Below are positions 28,378 through 38,616 of a DNA stretch of 64,000 bases, piece by piece. The DNA is from Tolypothrix sp. FACHB-123 (GTDB lineage Bacteria > Cyanobacteriota > Cyanobacteriia > Cyanobacteriales > Nostocaceae). Every line of letters starts with the position of its first letter. Position 1 is the stretch's first letter. Below the pieces are notes generated by a model. It did no database searches and was not told the DNA's origin. It saw nothing but the letters and a program-made list of their open reading frames with translations. Made by a program: the position numbers and the translations under genes. The DNA lies in contig NZ_JACJRE010000031.1 of assembly GCF_014697075.1 (NCBI RefSeq), positions 36,130 to 100,129 of the forward strand, in the 5' to 3' direction.

Positions 28378-29274
28378 TGCGATCGCTCTTTTATGAAGTG
28401 TCTTTAATACCGATGGTTCTTCTATAGCATTGATAGCTTCCACAATAGCAGTTGGCACTTCTCCAAAGCGGGTTTCGAGAACTTCAATCACGCTTTCTCT
28501 AGCATTTTCGACAATACCTTCTTCTTTTGCTAGACGTTCAATACTAGTTACGTACCGCATTCTATTTGTCTCCTCGTAATTTCTCACTACTGTTTTGAAA
28601 CTACTTGCCAATTCTTTTGGCAAAACCATCACCCAGTCTATAAACCGAAATAATTCTTGAATATCTTGTCGGCTATATCCCCTTTCAAAAAGACTTCTGA
28701 CTAGGCTTAGTTTCCACTGTAGCCGACTTTCTGGGTTTCGTTGTGTTGCTTTGGTTTTGAGATGCGCCATCACAATTATCCCAAAGGGATTGGTGGTTTG
28801 CTCTAGGGTTTCCCAAGTTTGTTCATAGTCCAATAACTTCGCTATGGGAAACTCTAAGCTGACGCGACATCCCCCCAGTTCATAGCTGTAGCTGGAAGGT
28901 CGCCAATTTGCTTGTTCATCGGCTAATACCGCCAAGCTGATGACTCGCTTTTTATGGCGGTCAAACAAGCGGTAATTGTAGGTGTACATCCGTTCAGCAA
29001 ATTGGCTGTCATATTGTCCCTGAACTTCTACGTGAACTAATACCCACGCTTCCTCACCGTCAAGTAACCAAACTTTGGCGACTTTATCAACGAAACGCCG
29101 CCCAATTTCCGCATTAGGTTCTAGCTGTTGCAGTTCTGTGTCCAGAAATTCATAAGGTCGCGTCCAGTCGATCGCGTCGTAAGCTAGGGTAAAAAAGAAT
29201 TCCAGAAAGCGGGGAAAATATAGCTCAATGATTTCTTTCCAAGGACTATCGTAATCGGTAGATTGCTCGGTCAT
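28321..29274 (-). CDS. Rpn/PD-(D/E)XK nuclease-family (transposase-like) protein
   Basis: A 317-residue protein of the Rpn/transposase-31-like group widespread in cyanobacteria. The nuclease-like core holds E-I-G-R-R-F-V-D-K-V-A-K-V-W and then V-L-V-H-V-E-V-Q-G-Q, in which D, E and Q would be the PD-(D/E)XK residues. A C-terminal DUF4351-like helical region ends L-D-N-L-T-A-G-E. Members promote recombination or are selfish nucleases. It lies 3 bases after the ureC stop on the same strand, so it is co-transcribed with the urease genes, although it has no urease role. Its 3' end is triplicated downstream. Confidence 0.8.
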   Translation of the reverse strand: MTEQSTDYDSPWKEIIELYFPRFLEFFFTLAYDAIDWTRPYEFLDTELQQLEPNAEIGRRFVDKVAKVWLLDGEEAWVLVHVEVQGQYDSQFAERMYTYNYRLFDRHKKRVISLAVLADEQANWRPSSYSYELGGCRVSLEFPIAKLLDYEQTWETLEQTTNPFGIIVMAHLKTKATQRNPESRLQWKLSLVRSLFERGYSRQDIQELFRFIDWVMVLPKELASSFKTVVRNYEETNRMRYVTSIERLAKEEGIVENARESVIEVLETRFGEVPTAIVEAINAIEEPSVLKTLHKRAIAIPSTAEFQQLLDNLTAGE

Positions 29275-29277
29275 GCA

Positions 29278-30993
29278 CTAAAACAAAAAGTATCTTTGCG
29301 CCATTGGTAAAATTGTCGCAGGTTCACAAACCAACAATTCGCCATCAGCCCTAACTTCATAGGTTTCTGGATCTACTTCAATCTGGGGTAGCGCATCATT
29401 TAGCTTCAAATCCCGCTTAGTTATTTGGCGTGTCCCGGAAACTGCTACGGCTGATTTTTTCAAACTAAACTGACTGGGAATCTCCCTTTCTAACGCCGCT
29501 TGGGAAACAAAAGTTAATGATGTGGCGTGACGCGCCCCTGCAAAGCTACCAAACATCGGTCGCATGTGTACTGGTTGCGGTGTGGGAATGCTGGCGTTAG
29601 CGTCGCCCATTTGCGACCATGCAATCATTCCGCCTTTAATCACTATCTCTGGCTTTACGCCAAAAAACGCTGGTCGCCACAAACACAAATCTGCAAGTTT
29701 CCCCTCTTCTACCGAGCCGACATACTGGGCGATCCCGTGGGTAATGGCTGGATTAATGGTGTATTTTGCGACATATCTTTTCGCTCGAAAATTGTCTGCC
29801 CTTTGCTCATTTCCTTGTGGGTTAAGGATTCCTCGTTGCACCTTCATTTTATGAGATGTCTGCCAGGTACGAATTATTACTTCTCCTACCCGCCCCATCG
29901 CTTGGGAATCGGAAGAAATCATGCTAAACGCGCCTAAATCGTGCAAAATATCTTCGGCGGCGATGGTTTCCCGACGGATACGAGACTCAGCAAAAGCGAC
30001 ATCTTCCGCGATCGCAGGATCGAGATGATGACATACCATCAACATATCCAAGTGTTCGTCTAAGGTGTTGAGGGTGTAAGGGCGTGTGGGGTTCGTGGAA
30101 GATGGGAGAACATTCGCCTCCCCACAAACTTTGATAATATCTGGTGCATGTCCTCCCCCTGCGCCTTCAGTATGGTATGTGTGGATAGCACGATTTTTAA
30201 AAGCTGCGATCGTATCTTCAACAAATCCGGCTTCGTTGAGGGTGTCGGTGTGAATTGCCACTTGTACATCATACTCATCGGCGACGCTGAGACAAGTGTC
30301 AATGGTTGCGGGAGTGGTTCCCCAGTCTTCATGCAGCTTTAACCCCATTGCACCAGCTTGTACTTGTTCCACAAGTCCTTGGGGTTGACTGGCGTTACCT
30401 TTACCTAAAAATCCTAAATTCACGGGAAACCCATCAGCCGCTTGCAACATCCGGTACATATTCCAAGGGCCAGGGGTACAGGTGGTGGCGTTTGTCCCTG
30501 TAGCGGGGCCTGTACCGCCGCCAATCATGGTAGTTATTCCGGATGCGATCGCAACTTCTATCTGTTGCGGACAAATAAAATGGATGTGGGAATCCACACC
30601 TCCAGCCGTGAGAATCATCCCTTCCCCAGCTAAAGCTTCGGTTCCGGGGCCGATAATAATATCGACATTATTTTGAATATAAGGATTTCCCGCTTTACCG
30701 ATTTTAAATATTTTGCCGTCTTTAATCCCAATATCGGCTTTAACTACACCCCACCAATCCAGAATTAAAGCATTTGTAATGACTAAATCTACAGCACCAT
30801 CGGCGTTAGAAATGGGGGATTGTCCCATTCCATCGCGGATAACTTTACCGCCACCAAATTTCACTTCGTCGCCATAGGTGGTGAAATCTTGTTCAACTTC
30901 AATAAATAATTCTGTATCAGCAAGTCGGACGCGATCGCCTACTGTCGGCCCATAGGTTTCTGCATAAGCACGGCGATCCATTCTGTAAGGCAT
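29278..30993 (-). CDS. ureC: Urease subunit alpha
   Basis: The 571-residue catalytic subunit of nickel urease, which hydrolyses urea to ammonia and carbamate. Metal ligands are seen in S-H-I-H-F, the carbamylated Lys in G-L-K-L-H-E-D-W-G, and H-T-D-T-L-N-E; the flap region [12 protein letters not shown] is intact. Full length. It follows ureB on the same strand, but an opposite-strand gene lies between, so it probably needs its own promoter in 30994-31287 or within that gene. The nickel-delivery genes ureE, ureF and ureG are not in the window. Confidence 0.98.
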   Translation of the reverse strand: MPYRMDRRAYAETYGPTVGDRVRLADTELFIEVEQDFTTYGDEVKFGGGKVIRDGMGQSPISNADGAVDLVITNALILDWWGVVKADIGIKDGKIFKIGKAGNPYIQNNVDIIIGPGTEALAGEGMILTAGGVDSHIHFICPQQIEVAIASGITTMIGGGTGPATGTNATTCTPGPWNMYRMLQAADGFPVNLGFLGKGNASQPQGLVEQVQAGAMGLKLHEDWGTTPATIDTCLSVADEYDVQVAIHTDTLNEAGFVEDTIAAFKNRAIHTYHTEGAGGGHAPDIIKVCGEANVLPSSTNPTRPYTLNTLDEHLDMLMVCHHLDPAIAEDVAFAESRIRRETIAAEDILHDLGAFSMISSDSQAMGRVGEVIIRTWQTSHKMKVQRGILNPQGNEQRADNFRAKRYVAKYTINPAITHGIAQYVGSVEEGKLADLCLWRPAFFGVKPEIVIKGGMIAWSQMGDANASIPTPQPVHMRPMFGSFAGARHATSLTFVSQAALEREIPSQFSLKKSAVAVSGTRQITKRDLKLNDALPQIEVDPETYEVRADGELLVCEPATILPMAQRYFLF

Positions 30994-31287
30994 AATGCCA
31001 CTCCTGGTAATGGTGTTGATTTAAATATTTTTCAGCAACCTGAAGAAGCTAAGTGAGAATTTTTGTATAGCTTGATATTTTCCGATGACGGTTAATTTAG
31101 AGAAATAAATATTAATTTACGAAACTGAAATTAATAGAAAGGAAGAATATTTAGGTAATTTACTCAAAAAAATCGGTATAAATACAGATTAGAATGCAAT
31201 ATTTACACGGGTAAGCTAAGAAAGCAGGTTTAGTCTGCATTATCTAGAGTTACATGTAAACCTTAATTAGATTCAACATTCAATTAT
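30994..31287. other. AT-rich divergent region between ureC and the zinc-ribbon gene
   Basis: 294 bases with no gene. The AT-rich run AAATATTAATTTACG and TATAAATACAGATTAGAATGC may hold promoters for both flanking genes. No clear NtcA site was recognised. Confidence 0.4.
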
Positions 31288-32217
31288 ATGTTACTTGAAG
31301 CACTATTTGCTGCTGGTACTACCGTCCTCAGAGAGTTTGTGAGATGTACTGCCGTAGAGGTTATTCGTCATACCGTAAAGGTCATTCGTAATTGGACTAA
31401 CTCCCGCAGCAAAAAAGAATCTTCAAATCAACATACAAGTAGTTCTTATAGTAATAAGACTGCGAAAGATGTAACTGAGGAAATTGAGATAGTTGATGCC
31501 GAGGTTGTTGAACTCGAACGTAAGGAAAGACGTGACGGACGTATACCCCAGCGAGATCAAGAACGCAAGCAAGAACTAGAGCTTTTACGAACTGATAAAT
31601 TTAACGAATATCAAGAACTTAAATCTGAAGAAATTGCTGAAGAACAATCTGCAAGTCCTGAAAACTACGAAACCTCCAATTTAGGAAGTGATAAGGTTCA
31701 TATACTGCAATTTCATATGGGTCAAGTTGTTTTAGATAAAAAATGCAGTTGTGGAAAATCGATGATTTTGCAGTCCCAAAAGCGTCTTGATGGTAGTCTT
31801 TACCAACTTAGTGACTTTTTTTGGTCTTGTACTGGTTTCTACAATAATAACCTGCCTCTACAATGCAAAAAAACAAAGAGCTTTACAGCTAAAGATGTAG
31901 GCTTTCTTCATAAGTCTGATATTTTTGAATTTCAAGTTTCTAACCAACAACTTTCTACAATCTTTCATGATACATCTGTAAAGAAAGCAACAATCTCTCG
32001 CATCAAGTCACATCTGAAAGAAAAGGATGATGAAATACTTTGTCCAGTGCATCATATACCCATGATTTTACGAGAAAAATTTAATCATTCAGGTGTTGCT
32101 CTAGATATGTTTTTTCTCGCATGTCCTCATACTGGATGCCAGCAAATTGTTAAGTTAAAATCACCTGCCCAATTGGCCGCCTACTTGAAACGGAGAGAAG
32201 GGCGCGGAATTATTTAG
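31288..32217 (+). CDS. Unrecognised protein with two topoisomerase-type zinc ribbons
   Basis: 309 residues. The N-terminus (1-45) is hydrophobic/basic and helical. A long charged Glu/Arg/Lys-rich segment (about 65-125) is probably coiled coil. The C-terminal half has two Cys clusters: C-S-C-G-K-S with later W-S-C-T-G-F and L-Q-C-K-K; and C-P-V-H-H-I-P-M with A-C-P-H-T-G-C. The spacing and the F-W-S-C pattern recall topoisomerase-I C-terminal zinc ribbons, so nucleic-acid binding is possible. It is inserted between ureB and ureC on the opposite strand, suggesting acquisition. No catalytic domain is recognised. Confidence 0.7.
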   Translation: MLLEALFAAGTTVLREFVRCTAVEVIRHTVKVIRNWTNSRSKKESSNQHTSSSYSNKTAKDVTEEIEIVDAEVVELERKERRDGRIPQRDQERKQELELLRTDKFNEYQELKSEEIAEEQSASPENYETSNLGSDKVHILQFHMGQVVLDKKCSCGKSMILQSQKRLDGSLYQLSDFFWSCTGFYNNNLPLQCKKTKSFTAKDVGFLHKSDIFEFQVSNQQLSTIFHDTSVKKATISRIKSHLKEKDDEILCPVHHIPMILREKFNHSGVALDMFFLACPHTGCQQIVKLKSPAQLAAYLKRREGRGII

Positions 32218-32274
32218 AATTTTCTATGTAATTTATCTGTATGATTTTTAAAACACATAAGGCAGCGCATATGT

Positions 32275-32580
32275 TTAGAGACTTCCGTTAATTTTGGCGT
32301 TGAAGCCATAGACTTGACGAGTACCAACCAAGGGAACTAAGGTTACTTCTTTTTCATCCCCTGGTTCAAAGCGAACTGCTGTACCTGCGGGAATATCGAG
32401 GCGCATTCCTCTCGCTTGTTCTCTATCAAAACTTAAGGCTGAGTTAACTTCAAAAAAATGAAAATGTGAACCAACTTGTATGGGGCGATCGCCTGTATTT
32501 CCTACTAGGAATTTAATAGTTTCACGCCCAGCATTCAATTCAATTTCTCCATCTAACGGAATAATTTCCCCAGGAATCAT
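32275..32580 (-). CDS. ureB: Urease subunit beta
   Basis: 101 residues. The family start M-I-P-G-E-I-I-P and the core [11 protein letters not shown] are intact. It forms the urease trimer of heterotrimers with UreA and UreC. It lies 18 bases after ureA in the same operon. Immediately downstream the order breaks: the next gene is on the other strand. Confidence 0.97.
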   Translation of the reverse strand: MIPGEIIPLDGEIELNAGRETIKFLVGNTGDRPIQVGSHFHFFEVNSALSFDREQARGMRLDIPAGTAVRFEPGDEKEVTLVPLVGTRQVYGFNAKINGSL

Positions 32581-32598
32581 ACCTTACTCCCTTACAAA

Positions 32599-32901
32599 TT
32601 AACGAATCGGATTATGCACCGTTACCAACTTTGTCCCATCAGGAAAAGTTGCTTCAACCTGCACCTCATGCACCATTTCCGGCACACCTGACATCACATC
32701 ATCTCGCGTTAACAAAGTAGTGCCATAACTCATCAATTCCGCCACAGTTTGCCCATCTCTAGCACCTTCTAAAATCGCAGCAGAAATATAAGCAACTGCT
32801 TCTGGATAATTTAATTTCAAACCTCTATTTTTACGTCTCTCTGCCACTAAAGCAGCAGTAAAAATTAACAACTTATCTTTTTCCTGCGGCGTAAGTTGCA
32901 T
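32599..32901 (-). CDS. ureA: Urease subunit gamma
   Basis: 100 residues from the ATG at 32901 ([12 protein letters not shown]), with GGGAGAGAAG as ribosome-binding site. An earlier in-frame start at 32967 would add 22 Cys/Arg-rich residues translated from a palindromic repeat and is rejected. Typical features include [10 protein letters not shown] and [12 protein letters not shown]. Structural subunit of urease. Confidence 0.97.
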   Translation of the reverse strand: MQLTPQEKDKLLIFTAALVAERRKNRGLKLNYPEAVAYISAAILEGARDGQTVAELMSYGTTLLTRDDVMSGVPEMVHEVQVEATFPDGTKLVTVHNPIR

Positions 32902-32930
32902 TCTTCTCTCCCTCTTGGCGTTCTTGGCAC

Positions 32931-32971
32931 GGCAGTTGCTACAACGGAGGGAACCTCCGCAACGCACTGCC
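32931..32971. repeat. 41-bp palindromic dispersed element between ureD and ureA
   Basis: GGCAGTTGCTACAACGGAGG is followed by its near-complement CCTCCGCAACGCACTGCC, forming a long hairpin with GGCAGT/ACTGCC ends. A second 41-bp copy with the same ends but a different core lies at 56567-56607. It behaves like a small non-autonomous element or RNA hairpin. Confidence 0.8.
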
Positions 32972-32989
32972 TCGTTCTTGGCGGTTCAT

Positions 32990-33835
32990 TCAAACCTGCC
33001 AAACTCTAGGTACACAGCTACCACGACTCAAAAAATTAACCCGTAGCATCTGCCAAACAGACGTAAACCAGTTTCGCACCTCAGATGACGAAGCACCGCG
33101 ATATCTACATAAAAGTCCATGTTGTAGTCGCGACACCCCCACCTCTCCTGCACCATCCCATAAATTGCGGGCTTTTGCCACTATTTCTGAGTCAACTGGA
33201 TTACCCACCCAAACTAGACTACCCACTATTGGTTGTCCAGCCAAGCCGTGGGGACTGTGAAAAACCTCTTCGCTACCGGGTAAATATTGGCGATCAATCC
33301 ACAAGGGTACACCTTGCTGCCAAATTTCGGTATGCGATCGCCATTCTCCTTGCAAAAACTTTTCTCCTCTAGCACTGCGCCCTAATCTGGTAATTTCCCA
33401 GCCTAACCAACTGGCTTCGGTTGCTAATTCTACCCGTAAATCTTGCCGATAAATCGCACTGTTAAACAAAATTGTTTCTTGGGGTAACCACTCCAAACAA
33501 GCGCCAGCATCTACTTTGATATCGATAATTTGTCTAGCTTGCTGTCCGTTGCTGCGGTAGATTTTACTTGCTGCGGCTGTAGTGATTAATGCTTGGGCTT
33601 GGGGTTGGAGATGAAAATTGAGAGAAAGGCGATCGCCTCCCACAACTCCCCCAGCTGTATGTAAAATGACGCTATGACAGACTTTTTCACCTTCTGGATA
33701 AAATGGACGCTGTACTTTTAGCGGTGCTTGCTGGTGATTGTAAATTAGCTGGGTGGTATTTTTGCGATCGGCGTAGACTAAATTAAGTTTGCCATGCCAA
33801 GTATTAACAGTTTCTTGTTCGAGAATTTCACTCAT
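32990..33835 (-). CDS. ureD: Urease accessory protein UreD
   Basis: 281 residues. UreD scaffolds apo-urease with UreF and UreG for nickel loading. Family motifs include L-H-T-A-G-G-V-V-G-G-D, T-T-A-A-A-S-K-I-Y-R-S and L-E-W-L-P-Q-E-T-I-L-F. It is the first gene of the ureD-ureA-ureB run. UreF and UreG must be encoded elsewhere, as is common in cyanobacteria. Confidence 0.96.
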   Translation of the reverse strand: MSEILEQETVNTWHGKLNLVYADRKNTTQLIYNHQQAPLKVQRPFYPEGEKVCHSVILHTAGGVVGGDRLSLNFHLQPQAQALITTAAASKIYRSNGQQARQIIDIKVDAGACLEWLPQETILFNSAIYRQDLRVELATEASWLGWEITRLGRSARGEKFLQGEWRSHTEIWQQGVPLWIDRQYLPGSEEVFHSPHGLAGQPIVGSLVWVGNPVDSEIVAKARNLWDGAGEVGVSRLQHGLLCRYRGASSSEVRNWFTSVWQMLRVNFLSRGSCVPRVWQV

Positions 33836-33884
33836 AATTTTGTCTAGCAGCAGGGATAATATCTCAGCGATTTAATAACACAAA

Positions 33885-33919
33885 AAAACAGCCGCCTCCG
33901 CAAGGGAAGCAGCTGTTTT
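33885..33919 (-). terminator. groESL terminator
   Basis: On the minus strand AAAACAGC pairs with GCTGTTTT, extended by a mostly paired inner stem (CTTCC/GGAGG with mismatches), and is followed by a run of seven T. It lies 24 bases after the groEL stop. Confidence 0.8.
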
Positions 33920-33942
33920 GACAAATAGGGGGCTAGAAAGTA

Positions 33943-35586
<1,644 letters not shown>

Positions 35587-35690
35587 CTAATTGAGGGAGT
35601 AAGTCAAGTAAATCAAGTTTGTCTGTAAATTTTGGTCATAGATCTTGGGGAATGGGGCACGATCGCCATGCCACAGCTTCCAAGACCTAA

Positions 35691-36002
35691 TTAGCTCACA
35701 ACTGCTAAAATATCTTTTTCAGAAAGCAGGACGTACTCTTCAGTGCCTAGCTTGACATCAGTGCCAGCATACTTAGAGTAAAGAACTTTGTCACCGACTT
35801 TGATTTCGAGTTCTTGACGAGAACCGTCATCATTGCGCTTACCAGGGCCAAGGGCGACTACTTCACCTACTTGGGGCTTTTCCTTAGCGGTATCGGGCAA
35901 ATATAGACCACCTGCGGTCTTTTCTTCGGAGGCGCTCACTTTCACGAAAACGCGATCGCCTAATGGTTTAACTGTAGAAACGCTTAAAGATATTGCTGCC
36001 AT
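35691..36002 (-). CDS. groES: 10 kDa co-chaperonin GroES
   Basis: 103 residues from the ATG at 36002 ([18 protein letters not shown]), with GGAG 9 bases upstream. The mobile loop region ([10 protein letters not shown]) is intact. The 10 extra residues of the longer frame would overlap the CIRCE spacer and are rejected. First gene of groES-groEL. Confidence 0.98.
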   Translation of the reverse strand: MAAISLSVSTVKPLGDRVFVKVSASEEKTAGGLYLPDTAKEKPQVGEVVALGPGKRNDDGSRQELEIKVGDKVLYSKYAGTDVKLGTEEYVLLSEKDILAVVS

Positions 36003-36019
36003 ATTAATTTTCTCCAGAG

Positions 36020-36046
36020 TTAGCACTCTCAACTCCTGAGTGCTAA
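36020..36046 (-). promoter_or_regulatory. CIRCE operator (HrcA binding site)
   Basis: TTAGCACTC (36020-36028), nine bases, GAGTGCTAA (36038-36046). This is a perfect match to the CIRCE consensus, located 17 bases upstream of groES. HrcA would repress groESL until heat shock. Confidence 0.97.
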
Positions 36047-36085
36047 TTTACCGAAGACCAGCGTACAATGGCAACATTTCCTTGT

Positions 36086-36101
36086 GTACGGGTTCCCGAA
36101 C
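36086..36101 (-). promoter_or_regulatory. K-box upstream of groES
   Basis: On the minus strand GTTCGGGAACCCGTAC fits GTTCGG-NNAN-CCNNAC, the K-box reported for light- and heat-responsive groE control in cyanobacteria, at every fixed position. It lies 39 bases upstream of the CIRCE. A TTGCCA -35-like element lies between them. Confidence 0.75.
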
Positions 36102-36250
36102 TAGGGGCAGAGGAGCAGGGGGGACAAGGAGGACAAGGGAGCAAGAGTAAATCACAAATCCCTACGCTCCATCACAAATGACAAAATGACAAAATGACAA
36201 AATGACAAATTACCCAATACTCAATGCCCAATGCCCCATGCCCAATAGCC
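36102..36250. repeat. Mixed short tandem repeats
   Basis: GGGGACAAGGAGGACAAGGGAG is followed by AAATGACA repeated four times (about 36173-36209) and then CAATGCCCAATGCCCCATGCCC. The rest of the gap to 36405 is AT-rich with no gene. Confidence 0.85.
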
Positions 36251-36405
36251 ACTTATCGATACTCTTCAAACATATACTTAAGTATAAATACTTATTTATT
36301 GTAAAACTTCAGGTTCTGTTTCTTAAGTTACGAATATTTTTATATCAACAAATTTATTTGCAAAGCTAGGAAATTGTTATAGAACTGTAATCAGGGAGCC
36401 GCTCG

Positions 36406-36801
36406 ATGAGTGACAATACAGTGATCCAGTGCAGCCATAAAATCCCCAAAACCACTCAATTTCTAGACAATAAAGCTTGGCCTAATTGTGTAGAAACTGT
36501 AGGAATTGCAAAGATTCAAAGACATATTTCCCTTTGTCCTGAACAGACAGTTAGCCACTGCTGCTCAAAACAAGCTAGTCTGGAATCCGGGGAATACTTA
36601 AAAAGGCGATTGCCCAAGCCCAAGCTATATCAGTCGCTAAACAGTAATCCCACTTGTACCTTTACCTTGAAAACTCAAGTCAATAGCTTGCGGGTTTCTG
36701 GTTCTAGACCGATAATGGTGGTTTACCCGGATGGTGTCTGGTATCTTCAAGCAAATCAGGAAGCGATCGAGCGGATCGCCCAAACACTTGATAGGCAATA
36801 A
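36406..36801 (+). CDS. Thioredoxin-fold (2Fe-2S)-ferredoxin-like protein, degenerate
   Basis: 131 residues. The C-terminal segment R-P-I-M-V-V-Y-P-D-G-V-W-Y-L..A-I-E-R-I-A resembles the end of thioredoxin-like 2Fe-2S ferredoxins (usually G-P-M-V-L-V-L-P-D..V-W-Y). The usual second Cys pair just before it is missing (V-S-G-S-R-P). Other cysteines (9, 28, 44, 52, 53 and one near 87) lie upstream. It may therefore not hold a cluster, or may bind it differently. It stands alone between groES and a response regulator. Function unknown. Confidence 0.55.
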   Translation: MSDNTVIQCSHKIPKTTQFLDNKAWPNCVETVGIAKIQRHISLCPEQTVSHCCSKQASLESGEYLKRRLPKPKLYQSLNSNPTCTFTLKTQVNSLRVSGSRPIMVVYPDGVWYLQANQEAIERIAQTLDRQ

Positions 36802-37209
36802 GGTGGTGGAAGAATATGCATTTTTAACCCATCGGTTGCCAGAAACTTCTCTGGTTGCTTGTGAATATCCGATCGCGGCTTAACATCCGAAGGATTTCGT
36901 AAAGTAGTAAGCGCTCTGAAGCGGTGGTTGGTTTTGAGCTAGGGTCATCTTCAGCCAATACTGATCTTGTGAATCGGAAGGATTATTATTTAATCAGCAT
37001 TTTTTCACCCGCCACTTTCAAAGCGATATATAATAACGCATTATAATTACTACTGCTCTACGTATCCTTACTGGACTAACGCCTATAAGTTAGTAGTTTC
37101 CTAAACAGTGGTTTTCACTGGTAAAACTTCCGACAAGTACTAGGCAAGTTAAGTGGGAAAGACAACATCTCAAATAATCCACCATAGAGGATAAATATAC
37201 AAGACCTTG
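36802..37209. other. Intergenic region upstream of the NarL-type regulator
   Basis: 408 bases, no gene found. Contains ATATATAATAACGCATTATAATTAC (37026-37049), likely -10-type elements. A GAGG (37186-37189) lies 20 bases before the regulator's ATG. Confidence 0.4.
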
Positions 37210-37887
37210 ATGGACCGAAGCGCGACAAGTGCCACTGCTATGAAAGAGCCCAGCATGAAAGATCACAAACGACTTCTACTGATTGATGATGACCCTAACC
37301 TCATCTTGCTGGTGAAGGATTACTTGGAATTCCGGGGATATGAAGTCATCACCGCCGAAAACGGAAGAGAAGCTCTAGAAATTTTAGAGCATGATGTTCC
37401 AGATATGATTATCTGCGACGTGATGATGCCGGAAATGGACGGATACACTTTTGTAGAACAAGTCCGGCAAAATGAACGTACTAGCTGGATTCCTGTTCTA
37501 TTCCTTTCAGCTAAGGGACAAAGCGCAGACCGAGTTAAAGGTCTCAATAAAGGTGCTGACGTTTATATGGTCAAGCCCTTTGAACCAGAAGAACTCGTAG
37601 CGCAAGTAGAATCTTCCCTGAAGCAAACTATCCGTTGGAAAGAACACCAAGCAAAAGGAGGGGAAAATGGTTCCCGCATCCAGGTTCCCTTCGATGTACA
37701 GCTAACTCCTACCGAACTGAAAGTAGTACAGTTTGTGGCTAGGGGTTTAGCTAACCGAGAAATTGCTGAAGAATTAAATGTCAGTCAGCGTACCGTTGAA
37801 AGCCATGTGTCCAATATGTTGGGCAAAACCAATCTCCATAACCGCACTGAACTAGCGCGGTGGGCGATTGAAAATCAAATGGCGTAA
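37210..37887 (+). CDS. NarL/LuxR-type response regulator
   Basis: 225 residues. A receiver domain (R-L-L-L-I-D-D-D-P; phosphoacceptor Asp70 in I-I-C-D-V-M-M-P; K-P-F) is followed by a LuxR-type helix-turn-helix at about 163-222 (L-T-P-T-E-L-K-V-V, N-R-E-I-A-E-E-L, T-V-E-S-H-V-S-N-M-L). It resembles the Ycf29-type regulators of cyanobacteria and plastids. The ATG at 37210 was chosen; ATGs at 37240 and 37255 are also possible, as the first 18 residues are not conserved-looking. No kinase is adjacent. Confidence 0.93.
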   Translation: MDRSATSATAMKEPSMKDHKRLLLIDDDPNLILLVKDYLEFRGYEVITAENGREALEILEHDVPDMIICDVMMPEMDGYTFVEQVRQNERTSWIPVLFLSAKGQSADRVKGLNKGADVYMVKPFEPEELVAQVESSLKQTIRWKEHQAKGGENGSRIQVPFDVQLTPTELKVVQFVARGLANREIAEELNVSQRTVESHVSNMLGKTNLHNRTELARWAIENQMA

Positions 37888-38437
37888 ATAGCTATCAGCA
37901 TTCAGCCGTCAGCTTTTAACTGTATACTTGACTGCTGATAGCTGATAGTTTACCTTGGTATCCTTCTGCTCACAAGATGAATTAGCGATAAAATCTCAAC
38001 CTAATTTGTACAACTTTTGCATCTAATTCCCAGATTGATAACTTATGAATTGTGAAGCTGAAGATTAAATTTCCTAATTGCTACTTCATAATTCATAACT
38101 CACAATCGAGTCTTAGTTCCCTGAATCTGGCAACTCTACCATTTTGATGAAATACAATGCGGAATCCTCACCCGCACTATCAATTTTTGGGTAAAATTGG
38201 TGAGTTTGCCTGTGGACTGTTATTAGTATTTTCTGGCTCACAAATTGATAATTCTCTCTGCTTTGATTAATTCACGGCCTTTGACTTAGGGCAAGCTTGA
38301 TGGATGATACAAATTTGCCCCAGATTGGCTGAAATGATGATGGAGAGATATGACAATTATCGATAGGTAGCACTTGCTTGTTTATATCTGAGTTAAGGTC
38401 AGCATCGCCTCATTTTACTGCACCATAAATATAAACT

Positions 38438-38466
38438 AATCACCCCTCAACAAAGTAGGGGTGATT
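38438..38466. terminator. Terminator-like hairpin
   Basis: AATCACCCC (38438-38446) pairs perfectly with GGGGTGATT (38458-38466), loop 11 bases, followed on the plus strand by TTCATATTTAT. It is over 500 bases from the plus-strand gene end, so what it terminates is unclear. Confidence 0.5.
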
Positions 38467-38490
38467 TTCATATTTATCTCTCACAGAGGA

Positions 38491-38533
38491 GGACACTTGC
38501 ATGGGCGGCTTTGCCAACTTGAGCAAAGTGTCC
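38491..38533. repeat. 43-bp palindromic element with GGGCGGCTTTGCC core
   Basis: Ends GGACACTT/AAGTGTCC are complementary, and the centre is GGGCGGCTTTGCCAACTTGA, the same core as the element at 56567-56607 but with different ends. Confidence 0.75.
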
Positions 38534-38616
38534 TTAGTGCAAAGACGTAGAGAAAATAGGGAATTTTTGTTGCTTTATGTATCCTCTTACTTTACGCCTT
38601 TGCGGCTTGTACGAAA

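Larger units (their letters stand above)
37888..38616. other. Intergenic region between the regulator and asnS
   Basis: 729 bases without a credible gene. It holds an 11-bp inverted repeat AGCTATCAGCA/TGCTGATAGCT (37890-37900 and 37933-37943), a terminator-like hairpin (38438-38466) and a 43-bp palindromic element (38491-38533). A small RNA ending at the hairpin is possible but unproven. Confidence 0.5.

Noticed and set aside
32902-32967. UreA N-terminal extension (Cys/Arg-rich)
   Set aside because: It translates a palindromic repeat; UreA begins M-Q-L-T-P-Q-E-K.
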